Assembly: GCF_000332275.1 (NCBI RefSeq)
Contig: NZ_CM001776.1
Span: 4,276,008-4,340,007 of the forward strand
Source: Synechococcus sp. PCC 7336
Lineage (GTDB): Bacteria > Cyanobacteriota > Cyanobacteriia > Thermostichales > PCC-7336
Reading direction: 5' to 3'
Length of the DNA stretch: 64,000 bases
Both the position numbers and the translations under genes were made by a program. This document shows positions 8,607-17,541 of this stretch, in pieces; positions within the stretch are counted from its first letter, which is position 1, and each line of letters starts with the position of its first letter. Below the pieces are notes generated by a model that was not told the DNA's origin, ran no database searches, and saw only the letters and a list, made by a program, of their open reading frames with translations.

Positions 8607-9545
8607 GTGAGCGATATCTTCATCAGTTACACGCGCAACGATCGCCCCAAAGCCGAACGACTGGCCCGTGCCCTCGAAGACCGAGGTTTATCTGTCTGGT
8701 GGGACCGATCGATCCCAGCCGGTCAGACCTTCGACGATGCGATCGAAGAGGCGATCGGCTTCACGAGATGCGTTTTAGTGCTTTGGTCGAAGGAGTCAGT
8801 TGCCAGTCGCTGGGTGCGCACCGAGGCGGCGGAAGGCGTGAATCGAGGCATCCTTGTGCCTGTTCTGCTAGAAAAGGTCGAAATGCCCTTGGCCTTCCGG
8901 CGTATTCAAGCCGCTGACCTCTCTGACTGGAAGGGCGAGGCTGACGACATGGCTTTCAAGAGACTGGTGAGCAATATCCAGGCCCTGCTCGACAACGCAA
9001 GTCAAGCACAGCCGCATGGCGTTTCCAACCCTCCGATAAAAGTTAGGGGCGGCCAGAGAAGAACTCTTCTCTTTCTTACGATCGCAGCTGCGAGTGTCGT
9101 TATCCTGGCTATCTACCTGCGGCTCTCCTGGGTAACGAACACCCCGCCAACGCCGACGTCAACGCGAACCGTTTATATTTCAGGAAATTGGACAATCAAT
9201 GATGATGAGATCTTTGGCAGTGATGAAGAAGAAACACATGACTTTGAAAAAGAGGTACGACTTCAAGCTGGCCAAGAGCAGACCATTCGTTTTGCAGAAT
9301 GTGTTGGCAATGAAGTTGAGGGTGTACTGGAGATCGACATCCTACTCAATCAAGATTTATCAGCGACAGGGAAAGGTACAATTTTCTACTATGAGGGCAC
9401 AGCTTGTCCCAATGATGACTTAGAGGATCGGAGTAGTTTTAGAATTTCTGCACCGCGCGATGGAACGAGTTCACCTTTCCAAGGCCATATAGGCGACCAA
9501 GATGGTTATGTTCGGATTAACCGCTTGGAATTGAGTGTTCGCTAA
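8607..9545 (+). CDS. TIR-domain protein with one transmembrane helix
   Basis: A 312-residue protein. Residues 1-128 are a TIR domain: DIFISYTRNDRP (strand A and box 1), LSVWWDRSIPAG, and LVLWSKESVASRWVRTE, where E73 sits at the position of the catalytic glutamate of TIR NAD+-cleaving enzymes (S-x-x-W-x-x-x-E). A single helix at about 152-172 should anchor it in a membrane. Residues 175-312 are a polar, acidic, strand-rich domain I do not recognise, with two cysteines (in AECVGN and GTACPND) that could pair if it is outside the cytoplasm. The GTG start is supported by GAGGAGA eight bases upstream. The role may be signalling or antiviral defence with the extracytoplasmic part as sensor; there is no adjacent Thoeris, Pycsar or CBASS partner gene. 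Confidence 0.8.
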   Translation: MSDIFISYTRNDRPKAERLARALEDRGLSVWWDRSIPAGQTFDDAIEEAIGFTRCVLVLWSKESVASRWVRTEAAEGVNRGILVPVLLEKVEMPLAFRRIQAADLSDWKGEADDMAFKRLVSNIQALLDNASQAQPHGVSNPPIKVRGGQRRTLLFLTIAAASVVILAIYLRLSWVTNTPPTPTSTRTVYISGNWTINDDEIFGSDEEETHDFEKEVRLQAGQEQTIRFAECVGNEVEGVLEIDILLNQDLSATGKGTIFYYEGTACPNDDLEDRSSFRISAPRDGTSSPFQGHIGDQDGYVRINRLELSVR

Positions 9546-9999
9546 CAACGCTAGAGCCACTCAATTAATTCAAGTTTGTCAAGGAAAAGCCTCATTTATT
9601 GTGAATATTTAACAGGTTTTCGGCGATCGCAGGCTCTACGTTTTTCGAAAGCAATTTTTCGAAGTTTCCTAAATGTTAAGACATTTCGAGGTCAGCCAAA
9701 ATGGCACGCAGATAAATCTTCAAAGGATTTAGAATATATGAAAGGAATTTTTGCTACTCTTAGGACTGTAGGTAAGTAGTAACAAATTTTTGCTACTCTT
9801 AGAACTGAAAGTAAGTGGTGATGAACAAATCAGCTTTGAGAACCCTGTAGCACGATTGGGGAAGGATACTGAGATATCAAATCTTACCCCTCTCTCAATC
9901 AGCAAGATCGTTCAAAAAATTACAGTCCTAGTTATAATTTTCCCCAATCGTCTCTTAACAAGCTGGTTCTAAATCAAGTTTATTTTCTGAAGGATATTA
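9546..9999. other. Intergenic stretch with a 39-base tandem duplication
   Basis: No supported gene. It holds the direct repeat at 9746-9821 and, at 9695-9706, a weak version (GCCAAAATGGC) of the palindrome seen elsewhere in the secretion island. Confidence 0.45.
9746..9821 (+). repeat. Two direct copies of a 37-38 base sequence, period 39
   Basis: AATTTTTGCTACTCTTAG starts at 9746 and again at 9785. The copies then read gACTGtAGGTAAGTaGT and aACTGaAaGTAAGTgGT, so they differ at a few positions. Confidence 0.8.
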
Positions 10000-10755
10000 T
10001 TGGCAATAATAATGGAAGGACTAATGATCGATCGCAGTGCAACTACTATTAGCGCGGACGATGTTGTTGACCGCTTGAAAAGAAATTTGGCCTACCATAC
10101 GATTGTTCGAAAGATCGCGGCTCAACAGGCGATCGACAGAGCTGCGCGCGAGAGAGGTATTTCGGTCGATCCCGATGCAATTCAGGCTGAAGCAGAACGG
10201 ATACGCCTGGAAAATCGACTAGAAAAAGCTGCAGATACACTCAAGTGGCTGAGCGATCGCACGATCTCGGTGGAAGACTGGGAAGCTGGGATTAGCGATC
10301 GCTTGCTATCGAAAGCATTAGCTGAAGATTTGTTTGAAAGTGAGGTAAAGTCATACTTTGCCCAAAACAAGCTTAACTACGATCGCCTAATACTTTATAG
10401 AATTGTCGTCCCTTATGAAACACTGGCTCAAGAAATCTTCTATCAGATTGAAGAGGAAGAAATCAGTTTTTACGAGGCTGCACATCTTTACGATATCAAT
10501 GAAAAACGCAGATATTGCTGTGGTTTTGAAGGCAAAGTTTATCGGTGGAGCTTAAGTCCAGATATTGCTCCAGCTTTATGGAGCGCCAACGTAGGAGAAA
10601 TTATTGGCCCCCTCCAGATAGAAGAGCAATACCATCTATTTTTAATTGAAGAATTTATTCCGGCGGAGTTAAAGCCCGAAATTCATCAAGCAATTATCGA
10701 TAAACTCTTTAAGGAATGGCTAGAGCGAGAGCTTCAATATATTTTCGATCGATAG
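10000..10755 (+). CDS. SurA/parvulin-like peptidyl-prolyl isomerase of a type I secretion locus
   Basis: A 251-residue protein with an N-terminal helical SurA_N-like part (about 20-125; LKRNLAYHTIVRKIAAQQAID, then RISVEDWEAGISDRLL-type helices) and a degenerate parvulin-like domain at about 130-225 (YRIVVPYETLAQEIFYQIEE, FEGKVYRW, ANVGEIIGPLQIEEQYHLFLIEE). Cyanobacterial HlyB/HlyD loci often carry one such gene, and a second relative lies at 22472-23251 here. No signal peptide is visible, so it may act on substrates in the cytoplasm before export. The start is uncertain: TTG 10000 has AAGGA upstream, while ATG 10012 and ATG 10024 are in frame. It converges on the HetP-family gene downstream. 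Confidence 0.65.
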   Translation: MAIIMEGLMIDRSATTISADDVVDRLKRNLAYHTIVRKIAAQQAIDRAARERGISVDPDAIQAEAERIRLENRLEKAADTLKWLSDRTISVEDWEAGISDRLLSKALAEDLFESEVKSYFAQNKLNYDRLILYRIVVPYETLAQEIFYQIEEEEISFYEAAHLYDINEKRRYCCGFEGKVYRWSLSPDIAPALWSANVGEIIGPLQIEEQYHLFLIEEFIPAELKPEIHQAIIDKLFKEWLERELQYIFDR

Positions 10756-10789
10756 AAAGCAGAGATCGATCTCGCTAGCGCTGCATTTA

Positions 10790-10824
10790 CCCCCTAAATC
10801 CGCTATTCCGAGGGATTTAGGGGG
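10790..10824. terminator. Bidirectional hairpin between convergent genes
   Basis: CCCCCTAAATCC (10790-10801) pairs perfectly with GGATTTAGGGGG (10813-10824) around an 11-base loop. It lies between the convergent ends at 10755 and 10888. The stem is related to a repeat also found at 47481-47631, so it may be a dispersed repeat reused as a terminator. No long U-tract follows. Confidence 0.55.
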
Positions 10825-10887
10825 CCGAGTGCAATATTTAAAAATCCAGATCTCCATGTAGACGAGGATTGAAAGCAGTTTTTCGTG

Positions 10888-11286
10888 TTAATTAAAAGCA
10901 AAACAGTCTAACTCTGCATCGCCCCACATGAGATGCCCACAACCTCCAGTGACTGAGAGTGACTCTCTAGCAGACTCTAAGTAACTGAGGTCCGCAAGCC
11001 GCTGTTGACCTTGACGGGCTTTCTTTTTCGCGGCAGGCGAGTGAATTCTTTGATTGTTAGAGCCAATTGCCACATCAACAATTTTCTTTTTGTTCGCCAA
11101 ACGGTGTTCTTTCATTAGACGATAGTAAGTCCGATAGGGGATGTAATGTACTGGGTTATAGCCAGCGAAGCGCAATATAAGTACGCAGGCCCAAGAGTAT
11201 TTTCCATCCAGAATGGCATCTACAATCTGGTTAAACTGCTCGGGCTCCATTGCCTTATCAATTTTCGAGTCAGTATAAGTGTTCAT
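10888..11286 (-). CDS. HetP-family protein with a double-glycine-like C-terminal motif
   Basis: A 132-residue protein. Residues 13-60 match the HetP core very well: [20 protein letters not shown], then [20 protein letters not shown]. HetP and its paralogs in Nostoc sp. PCC 7120 control commitment to heterocyst formation. A basic linker (about 62-95) follows, then [20 protein letters not shown] (residues 96-115). That segment copies the pattern of the GG leaders encoded at 24762 and 25341 (xADLNYMExxxxxxxxxKGG). A short tail [17 protein letters not shown] ends the protein. It lies downstream of the hlyD gene on the same strand (213 bases), within the HetC-like exporter locus. In Nostoc hetP lies next to hetC, so this is a related arrangement. 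DNA-binding, signalling or secretion roles cannot be decided from sequence. Confidence 0.8.
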   Translation of the reverse strand: MNTYTDSKIDKAMEPEQFNQIVDAILDGKYSWACVLILRFAGYNPVHYIPYRTYYRLMKEHRLANKKKIVDVAIGSNNQRIHSPAAKKKARQGQQRLADLSYLESARESLSVTGGCGHLMWGDAELDCFAFN

Positions 11287-11345
11287 GTCGGCCTACCTCA
11301 GCAATCTAATGGGTAATCAATCTAGTGATGGGTAATCAATCTAGT
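11287..11345. repeat. Short tandem repeat upstream of the HetP-family gene
   Basis: GGGTAATCAATCTAGTGA occurs twice in succession (about 11310-11347), preceded by a partial AATCTAAT copy and followed by GTAATCAAC. It occupies the leader of the HetP-family gene and could affect its expression. Confidence 0.5.
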
Positions 11346-11499
11346 GAGTAATCAACTATCTCATTGCAAACAGCACAAGTCTTTCTCAAAGCGATTTGTG
11401 TTGGACCCCGTGGATAAACCATTTTAAAACATTCTAACAATCTCTATATCTCTAGTGGGCTCTCGGGCCGCAAATACTGGCAAGTCGAGCGAATTGAGT

Positions 11500-12918
11500 C
11501 TATAAACTGAGCCCATCGCCTCGCAAGCGCTGAATCGGATCGAGCAGAACGTCGATAATCCGCTGCTGGCGGATGACAATCTCGGCTTGGCCGGTCTGGC
11601 CAGCCTTGAGTTCGATATCGCGACCATCGCTAGAAATATACGTACGTTCGAGGGAAATTTCTACTTGATAAACGGCTCCCATTTGCTCGTTCGCCTCTGC
11701 ATCGGGGGAGATGGAGTTGACCGTCCCCTTAATGATGCCGAAATCTTGATAGGGAAATGCGTCCAGCTTGACCTGGGCTAGCATTCCCACCTCAATAAAG
11801 CCAGCTTCCCGGTCGGGCAGGGCAGCTAACAACACGAGAGGTGCATCCTCGGGGGCAATCTCGGCGATGGTGTCTCCTTGCTGAGTGACTTCGCCGGTAT
11901 TGCGGATGTTGAGGGAGGAGACCACTCCATCGACAGGGGCGTAGAGGAAGAGGCGATCGAGCTTCGCCTGTGCCGCTTCCAACTGCTTTTCCGTTTCGTC
12001 GATATCTGCTTGCAATTGAGTTTCTTTCATCTCCAGCTCTTGCAGTCGCTGGCGTGCCTCAGATTCTGTCCGATACACCTCCGCTTGCCTTTGCTCTAAC
12101 TCTGCCCGCAGCTTGAGTGTTTCGGCAATAACCCGATCGCGATCGCCTCGGGCTTGGGCGATCGCGCTCATGCGATCGCGCAGCGATTGCTCGGCATTGA
12201 ACAAGTACTCGCGGGAAATCACCCCGTCTTCAGCGTAGGGGCGCAAATTTTCCAGCCGATCTGTGTGGGCGACAATTTCGATGTCTAGTAAGGAGAGAAG
12301 CTCTTGCTTAGCCGCAATGTCGCGCTGATTTTGGGCAATGACCACTTGCTGGGCCTCTAAGGTTGCGTTGGCGATCGCTAACCGCGACTGGGTGTCTCGG
12401 GCCAGTTCTGCCATTGCGATCTGGTTTTGGCCGAATTGCTGTCGATAGGAGGCCAGCATTTCCTCCAATCGTTCCACCTCTGTCGTCGCCACGAGGCTAT
12501 CTAACTCTGCAATCAACTGGCCTCGATCGACCTCCTCCCCTTCCTCAACCGCAATATTGACCACTGTGCCCGCTTCAGCGGGTTGAACTTTAAACACCTC
12601 CCCTTCTGGGACTAACGTCCCTTGGGCCTGCCCAACTTCTTCAATGCGCCCGAAGCCCGCCCAAATGCCAAAGATGCAGAAGAAGGCAACTCCGCCCGCA
12701 ATCAGGCGGAACGGCAGCGCGCTCGGAGGGCGATCGAGCACTGTTTGGAGTGACTCACTCCACCATTGAATATCTGCAGAAGGATCGGGTATTGCTAGGG
12801 CAGTCGAGGGGGTAGCAACGGCGATCGCTTCATTGTTTCGGACTGTTAATGCTTCGCTGTCTCGGGTGTCAGCATCCCATTCATTAGACACCTGTGTAGT
12901 TTGCTGTTGCATAGTCAT
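11500..12918 (-). CDS. HlyD-family membrane fusion protein of a type I exporter
   Basis: A 472-residue periplasmic adaptor that links an inner-membrane ABC exporter to an outer-membrane channel. A cytoplasmic N-terminus of about 65 residues precedes one transmembrane helix (about 68-90, FRLIAGGVAFFCIFGIWAGF). Next comes a half-lipoyl motif (VNIAVEEGEEVDRGQLIAEL), a long coiled coil (about 140-320, many Glu, Gln and Arg), the second half-lipoyl segment (LFLYAPVDGVVSSLNIRNTG) and a beta-barrel ending in VIRQQRI. It follows the HetC-like ABC gene on the same strand after a 631-base gap, so it may have its own promoter. It is the natural partner of that C39-containing ABC protein. Confidence 0.9.
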   Translation of the reverse strand: MTMQQQTTQVSNEWDADTRDSEALTVRNNEAIAVATPSTALAIPDPSADIQWWSESLQTVLDRPPSALPFRLIAGGVAFFCIFGIWAGFGRIEEVGQAQGTLVPEGEVFKVQPAEAGTVVNIAVEEGEEVDRGQLIAELDSLVATTEVERLEEMLASYRQQFGQNQIAMAELARDTQSRLAIANATLEAQQVVIAQNQRDIAAKQELLSLLDIEIVAHTDRLENLRPYAEDGVISREYLFNAEQSLRDRMSAIAQARGDRDRVIAETLKLRAELEQRQAEVYRTESEARQRLQELEMKETQLQADIDETEKQLEAAQAKLDRLFLYAPVDGVVSSLNIRNTGEVTQQGDTIAEIAPEDAPLVLLAALPDREAGFIEVGMLAQVKLDAFPYQDFGIIKGTVNSISPDAEANEQMGAVYQVEISLERTYISSDGRDIELKAGQTGQAEIVIRQQRIIDVLLDPIQRLRGDGLSL

Positions 12919-13549
12919 ACTCTAGAGATCGATACAAAATGGTAAGCAGTGAGGTATTCTTGCAAAGCTAGCAATGAGTAGCGACGACCCAGAAACAGAA
13001 TCAGAGAGTTACTGGTACGACGAGCAATCGACTGAAGTTATTAAAATGAGAGGCAGATTGAACCGTTACATCAATACTTTTTAAGACAAACAAAGCAAGC
13101 TATCTCTTTGCTCTCTAATTAATATTTGTCCTCTAATTAATGGTTTTGACAATCTCACACTATATTTAGTTCTACAAGCATACAGATCTCGTATGTGCCA
13201 ATTTGGCAATATCGAAACAGTAGTTTACGAGATGGCAATAATCATTCATGTAAAACCTGTAAACCTCATTATATTGACGTAGATCGGTGCAATAAAAATT
13301 ATTGCTGAAATGGCAAAATCTGAAGGACGATCGCTACGATTATTTGTTTGTTTCCACTCAATTACCTCAGTGAAAGCCCTCTTGGAATTAGGTATCGCGA
13401 GCAAAATACGATCTGAGTTGGATCCGCATAAAGTTACAGATCGTCATTGAAAAATCTTAAGATTTTTGGCCTTATGACCCTCTCCTGTAGAACTTATGAT
13501 GGGTTGGCGTGTCTGAATTTTTGTTGAAACTCAATTTAAAATGGCTCGA
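12919..13549. other. Intergenic stretch between the ABC exporter and its adaptor gene
   Basis: About 630 A+T-rich bases with no supported gene. It probably holds the hlyD promoter. The palindrome TGCCAATTTGGCA lies at 13196-13208, with a possible half-site (AATGGCAAAAT) near 13310. Confidence 0.5.
13196..13208. promoter_or_regulatory. Candidate operator, TGCCA-NNN-TGGCA type
   Basis: The perfect palindrome TGCCAA-T-TTGGCA lies about 280 bases upstream of the hlyD start. It is one of four exact matches to TGCCANNNTGGCA in the intergenic DNA of this island. The cognate regulator is unknown. Confidence 0.5.
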
Positions 13550-16500
13550 TTAAAGATCGAGCTGTTGTTGAGCTAATTGATAGTAAAGTCCCTTTTGGGC
13601 AATGAGTTCGTCGTGATTTCCTCGTTCGACCAAGATGCCTCGATCGATGACGAGAATACAATCGGCATTGCGAACGGTTGAAAGGCGGTGGGCAATAATA
13701 AAGGTTGTCCGATCGCGACTGATATGTGACAGATTTTCTTGAAACCTGCGCTCCGATTCTGTATCTAAAGAACTGGTCGCTTCATCGAGAACGAGAATGC
13801 GGGGATCGCCCAAAAGCGCTCTGGCGATCGCGATTCGCTGCCGCTGTCCGCCCGAGAGAGTCGCCCCCCGTTCTCCCACTTTAGTGTTGTAGCCCAATGG
13901 CAATGCTTGAATGAAGGCATGAGCCTCAGCTAACTTTGCGACTTCCACCACTTGTTCTAAGGAAAATTCGGGGCGGAACAATGTGATGTTTTCTGAAATT
14001 GTGCCGGAAAATAAGAAACAGTCTTGCGGTACTACGCCAAACTGCGATCGCAGCGAGTAAGGGGAAACGTGGCGGATATCGTGGTCGTCAATTAAAATCC
14101 GCCCGGTGTTGGGCTGGTACATCCTCTGTAAAAGCTTGACTAGAGTGGTCTTGCCAGAACCGCTGCGACCCACAATTGCGATGGTTTGTCCCGTCTGAGC
14201 GGAAAAAGAAATATTTTGCAGCGTGTTACGCTCTTCATCCTCGCCATAGCGAAAGGTGATATCTTCAAACCGAACATCCCCTTTAATCTGCGGCATGACC
14301 TGCATCTGATGCTGGGGCTTCTCTTCGGGCTCTGTCTCGAACACATCGTTCAGCCGTTCCACCGAGATCGTGACTTCCTGCAGTTCGTCCCACAAGCTGG
14401 ACAGAGCCAGCGCCGGACTGATGACGCGACCGATCATCATGTTAAAGGCGACAAATTGACCGATGGTGAGTTGATCCTGAATCACGAGAGTGGCACCGTA
14501 CCACAACAGCGCCGTACTCCCAATCGAGTTAATGGTGCCGCCGATGGTCGATAGAGCGATGCCGAATTTCTGTCCTTTAAAGCGGGCATTCAGCAGGCGG
14601 GTGAAGCGATCTTCCCAACGCCAGCGCATTTCCCGCTCGGCAGCCGCTGCCTTGATGGTGGACACTCCTGTCATCATTTCTACCAAGGCAGAATTCTGAT
14701 CGGCGGCTTCTTTAAAAATCTCTCGCGAAATTCTGCGCAGGAAGGGGGTCGCCGCGAGCGTCACGATCGCAATGATCGGGATCATTGCCATGACCAATAG
14801 GGTGAGCTGCGTGTTGTAGTAGAGCATCAACCCCATATAGACAAATCCAGTCAGAAAGCCCAACCAAGCCAGAACTACCTGCTGGATTAAAAATCGCTGG
14901 ATTTTATTATTCTCGGACACCCGCGTGAGGATATCCCCCACCCGACGCGACTCGAAAAACTTTAACGGCAACCGCAGCGTATGGTTGATGAAGGCGCCGA
15001 TTAACGTCAGGTTGAGATGGTTGGAAAAATAGCTCATCAAGTACTTGCGGGACGCTGTCAGCGCAATGTTCGTCAGCCCGAAGATAAATAAGCCAAGCAC
15101 GAAAACATTCAGGGTGACCTGACTCTTTTGCACCACCACCTTGTCCAGAATGACCTGCGTGAACAGCGGCGTACACAGGGCAAATATTTGAATCAGGATA
15201 GAGGCGACGAGCACTTGGGCGATGACGTTGCGGAAGGGGGCGAGCGAGCTAGCAAATTTCCACAGTGAAGATTGCTTGATTTCAGTGTCTTTTAAGCGGT
15301 TGGTGGGATCGAGCAGCAGGGCGTATCCCGTCCAGCCCGCTTCGAATTCTTGTAAAGACAAGACCTTGCGACCGAGAGCGGGATCGGCGATCGTGACGGA
15401 ATTGCCTCTGATGCGATAGACAACGACGAAATGGTTTCCCTCCCAGTGGGCGATCCAGGGGTTTTCGAGATCGACGAGGCGGTTCAGGCTCGCTCGGATG
15501 GGTCGCGCGTTAAATCCAATGCCTTCTGCAGCTTTAGCGAGACTGCTCAAGGAGGCCCCGGCCAAGCCCACATTGGCCCGCTCTCGCAGCACGTAGAGGG
15601 GAAACCGCTTGCCCCAGTAGAGGGACACCATGGCCAAGCAAGCGACGCCACAGTCGGAAGAACTCTGTTGCTGGATAAACGGAAAGCGTTCCAAAAAGTC
15701 CAACACGCGGCGGTTGGCTGGTTTGGGAAAGATAATCGGCTCGGGCTGATGGGAAGGGGGAGTCGGCTCGGTCGCGATCTCCTGACTGTGAGTTCGCGCG
15801 ATCGCGGTGGAGCTCGAGCTAGATGATTTGCTGACGGCTAGGGCTCCAGAGGGGGAGGACGAACTGCCGTTGCGCTGGCGCAGCTCTCCCACGGGTTTCG
15901 AGCTGACATTGGCTAGGGCTGGGATCGCAGTAGTTAAGGCCCCCCAGTGTTCTTTGGATAGCTTGTAAATAAACAGGTCAGTGCGGGCAATCCAATCGGC
16001 AGGAGCTGTATTGGGAAAGCCCCAGCTCTCTCCCACACTCGGTAGCTCTGATGGGGAATTGGGGGACAGACTGCCGAGCTGTCCCTTCCTCAACCAATAA
16101 CGGCCCTCACTGGCGGGAGCGACCTCGGCCAAAGTTCGACCAGCCTCGATCTGCCCTTCTGCTAATAAGTTCGCAAGAGCTTGCAGTTTTTTACTGGGGA
16201 TCGACTGCAGGTTGGAAAGGCTTTTTAGAAACAGTAACCGCTCTAACTGCTTTGCTTGATAGGGCAATCCTTTCTGCAACTGCGGAAACTGTTCTTGCAG
16301 GCGATCGAGCTGTGCCATCGGAATGCGAACCACTCGACACTTGCTCGCCGCGATCGCCCGGTGGGGAATCAGTGTCGCACAAAAGAGGCGATCGCCTCCA
16401 AATGTCGTGCCGCTTTCTAAAACGGCTGCTGTGGCTTCTCTTTGGCGATCGCTCTGTTGGCAAAGTAGCCTGACCCGCCCTTCGCAAACTAAGTAGAGAC

Positions 16501-16705
16501 TGTCAGGAGGGCGATCGGAAGACAATTCCCCTTCATCCCCTGGTGACGAACTCGATGCAAAGATTTGCTCCCCTAACTCGAAGTCCTGAGTGTCGAGGCG
16601 TGCGCTGATTTTAGAGATTGTGAGGGAGTCAAATTTCTCAAAGAAAATGACTGGTTTTAAGTGAGTGCCTGGGTTCACCACAGTATTTCCCAATTTTTCT
16701 AACAA
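13550..16705 (-). CDS. HetC-like ABC exporter with active-looking C39 peptidase
   Basis: A 1051-residue bacteriocin-exporter-type protein. Residues 15-150 resemble a cyclic-nucleotide-binding fold (SLYLVCEGRVRLL...GGDRLF), followed by a second, degenerate copy to about 260 and a Ser-rich linker (270-320). The C39 peptidase (about 335-470) keeps its residues: Q346/Q347, C352 in SSDCGVACLAM, H425 in GNHFVVVY and D441 in IADPALG, so it should cut after double-glycine leaders. The membrane domain spans about 490-780. The ATPase has Walker A GRSGSGKT (846-853), LSGGQ (950-954) and Walker B LVLDEA (971-976). Architecture and size match HetC of heterocyst-forming cyanobacteria, and a HetP-family gene lies 2.3 kb downstream. 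Likely substrates are the GG-leader proteins at 24762 and 25341. Confidence 0.9.
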   Translation of the reverse strand: MLEKLGNTVVNPGTHLKPVIFFEKFDSLTISKISARLDTQDFELGEQIFASSSSPGDEGELSSDRPPDSLYLVCEGRVRLLCQQSDRQREATAAVLESGTTFGGDRLFCATLIPHRAIAASKCRVVRIPMAQLDRLQEQFPQLQKGLPYQAKQLERLLFLKSLSNLQSIPSKKLQALANLLAEGQIEAGRTLAEVAPASEGRYWLRKGQLGSLSPNSPSELPSVGESWGFPNTAPADWIARTDLFIYKLSKEHWGALTTAIPALANVSSKPVGELRQRNGSSSSPSGALAVSKSSSSSSTAIARTHSQEIATEPTPPSHQPEPIIFPKPANRRVLDFLERFPFIQQQSSSDCGVACLAMVSLYWGKRFPLYVLRERANVGLAGASLSSLAKAAEGIGFNARPIRASLNRLVDLENPWIAHWEGNHFVVVYRIRGNSVTIADPALGRKVLSLQEFEAGWTGYALLLDPTNRLKDTEIKQSSLWKFASSLAPFRNVIAQVLVASILIQIFALCTPLFTQVILDKVVVQKSQVTLNVFVLGLFIFGLTNIALTASRKYLMSYFSNHLNLTLIGAFINHTLRLPLKFFESRRVGDILTRVSENNKIQRFLIQQVVLAWLGFLTGFVYMGLMLYYNTQLTLLVMAMIPIIAIVTLAATPFLRRISREIFKEAADQNSALVEMMTGVSTIKAAAAEREMRWRWEDRFTRLLNARFKGQKFGIALSTIGGTINSIGSTALLWYGATLVIQDQLTIGQFVAFNMMIGRVISPALALSSLWDELQEVTISVERLNDVFETEPEEKPQHQMQVMPQIKGDVRFEDITFRYGEDEERNTLQNISFSAQTGQTIAIVGRSGSGKTTLVKLLQRMYQPNTGRILIDDHDIRHVSPYSLRSQFGVVPQDCFLFSGTISENITLFRPEFSLEQVVEVAKLAEAHAFIQALPLGYNTKVGERGATLSGGQRQRIAIARALLGDPRILVLDEATSSLDTESERRFQENLSHISRDRTTFIIAHRLSTVRNADCILVIDRGILVERGNHDELIAQKGLYYQLAQQQLDL

Positions 16706-17541
16706 TGTTTAGATGTACGGCCAGCAATCAGGAATGCACATCGAGTATCACTTCTCTCTTTTAAGAAGATAAGACTGCAATACCTATGCTCATCACTCAG
16801 TAAACTGCTGTACTTCTCGCCACAATTTAAGCGCGAGACAACTGTCTTATCTCCGATCTCGCTACCATTTAACGTCTTAGGTAAGCTGATGGATCGAAAG
16901 ATAAATCCGATTTTTTTGCTGTAATAACCTGCGATCGAATAGCTCTATTCGAGCTAGCGATCGCAAATGTCTAGGGTGGAAAACTCATTATGTCACTCAT
17001 AAATTCAACGCTCTAAAAAATTGAACGCTCGACGACTAGAGCATGCTCGAAAAAGCCATTTTGTCTGAACTTTCAATGCCTCGATCGCGAGAACCACTCC
17101 CTCAGGAAGAAGGTTGCTTCCTGTAGGTTGAACATTTCTTTAGCTCGGGACACCTAAAGTTCAAAAGCTACCTCCATCGCAGAAGGTATTTGGCCAACTA
17201 TGCCTTGCCCTGAAAGGCTATACCTTGAAATCAGGTCTATCTTTCTACTTACGTATAGGCATGCGTTCGCTTATATAATAAGAGCCTTCTAATATTCGAT
17301 CAATGCAAAATTAATAAAATTAACGATTCAAGCGAGCCAAGGCAATAATCTCGATTATTTATATATTATTAAGCTCTTTACTGGGAGATATATAGAAACT
17401 TTGTTACTTCATGCTTCCTGGTACTGCAATCAAAAGGCTGAATCATGAGATTTTTTAGATTGGGCTCAATCTTGACACACTGAAATGGAATGCTCCGGCA
17501 TTCTCTCGACAATACTGTCGGCGGAGTCGAGGCGATCGCGC
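16706..17541. other. Intergenic stretch upstream of the HetC-like gene
   Basis: About 836 bases with no supported gene. It separates the two exporter operons and presumably holds the promoter of the HetC-like gene. A nested double stem lies at 17183-17226. Confidence 0.5.
17183..17226. other. Nested two-stem inverted repeat
   Basis: Outer arms AAGGTAT (17183-17189) and ATACCTT (17220-17226) enclose an inner hairpin GCCTT-N7-AAGGC (17202-17218). Shape resembles the structures after the small secreted-protein genes. It may end the upstream minus-strand transcript or act in the hetC-like leader. Confidence 0.4.

Noticed and set aside
8607-9545. Thoeris or CBASS defence system
   Set aside because: Only a TIR protein is present. 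No SIR2-like, cyclase or effector partner gene lies adjacent; neighbours are an IS remnant and a SurA-like gene.
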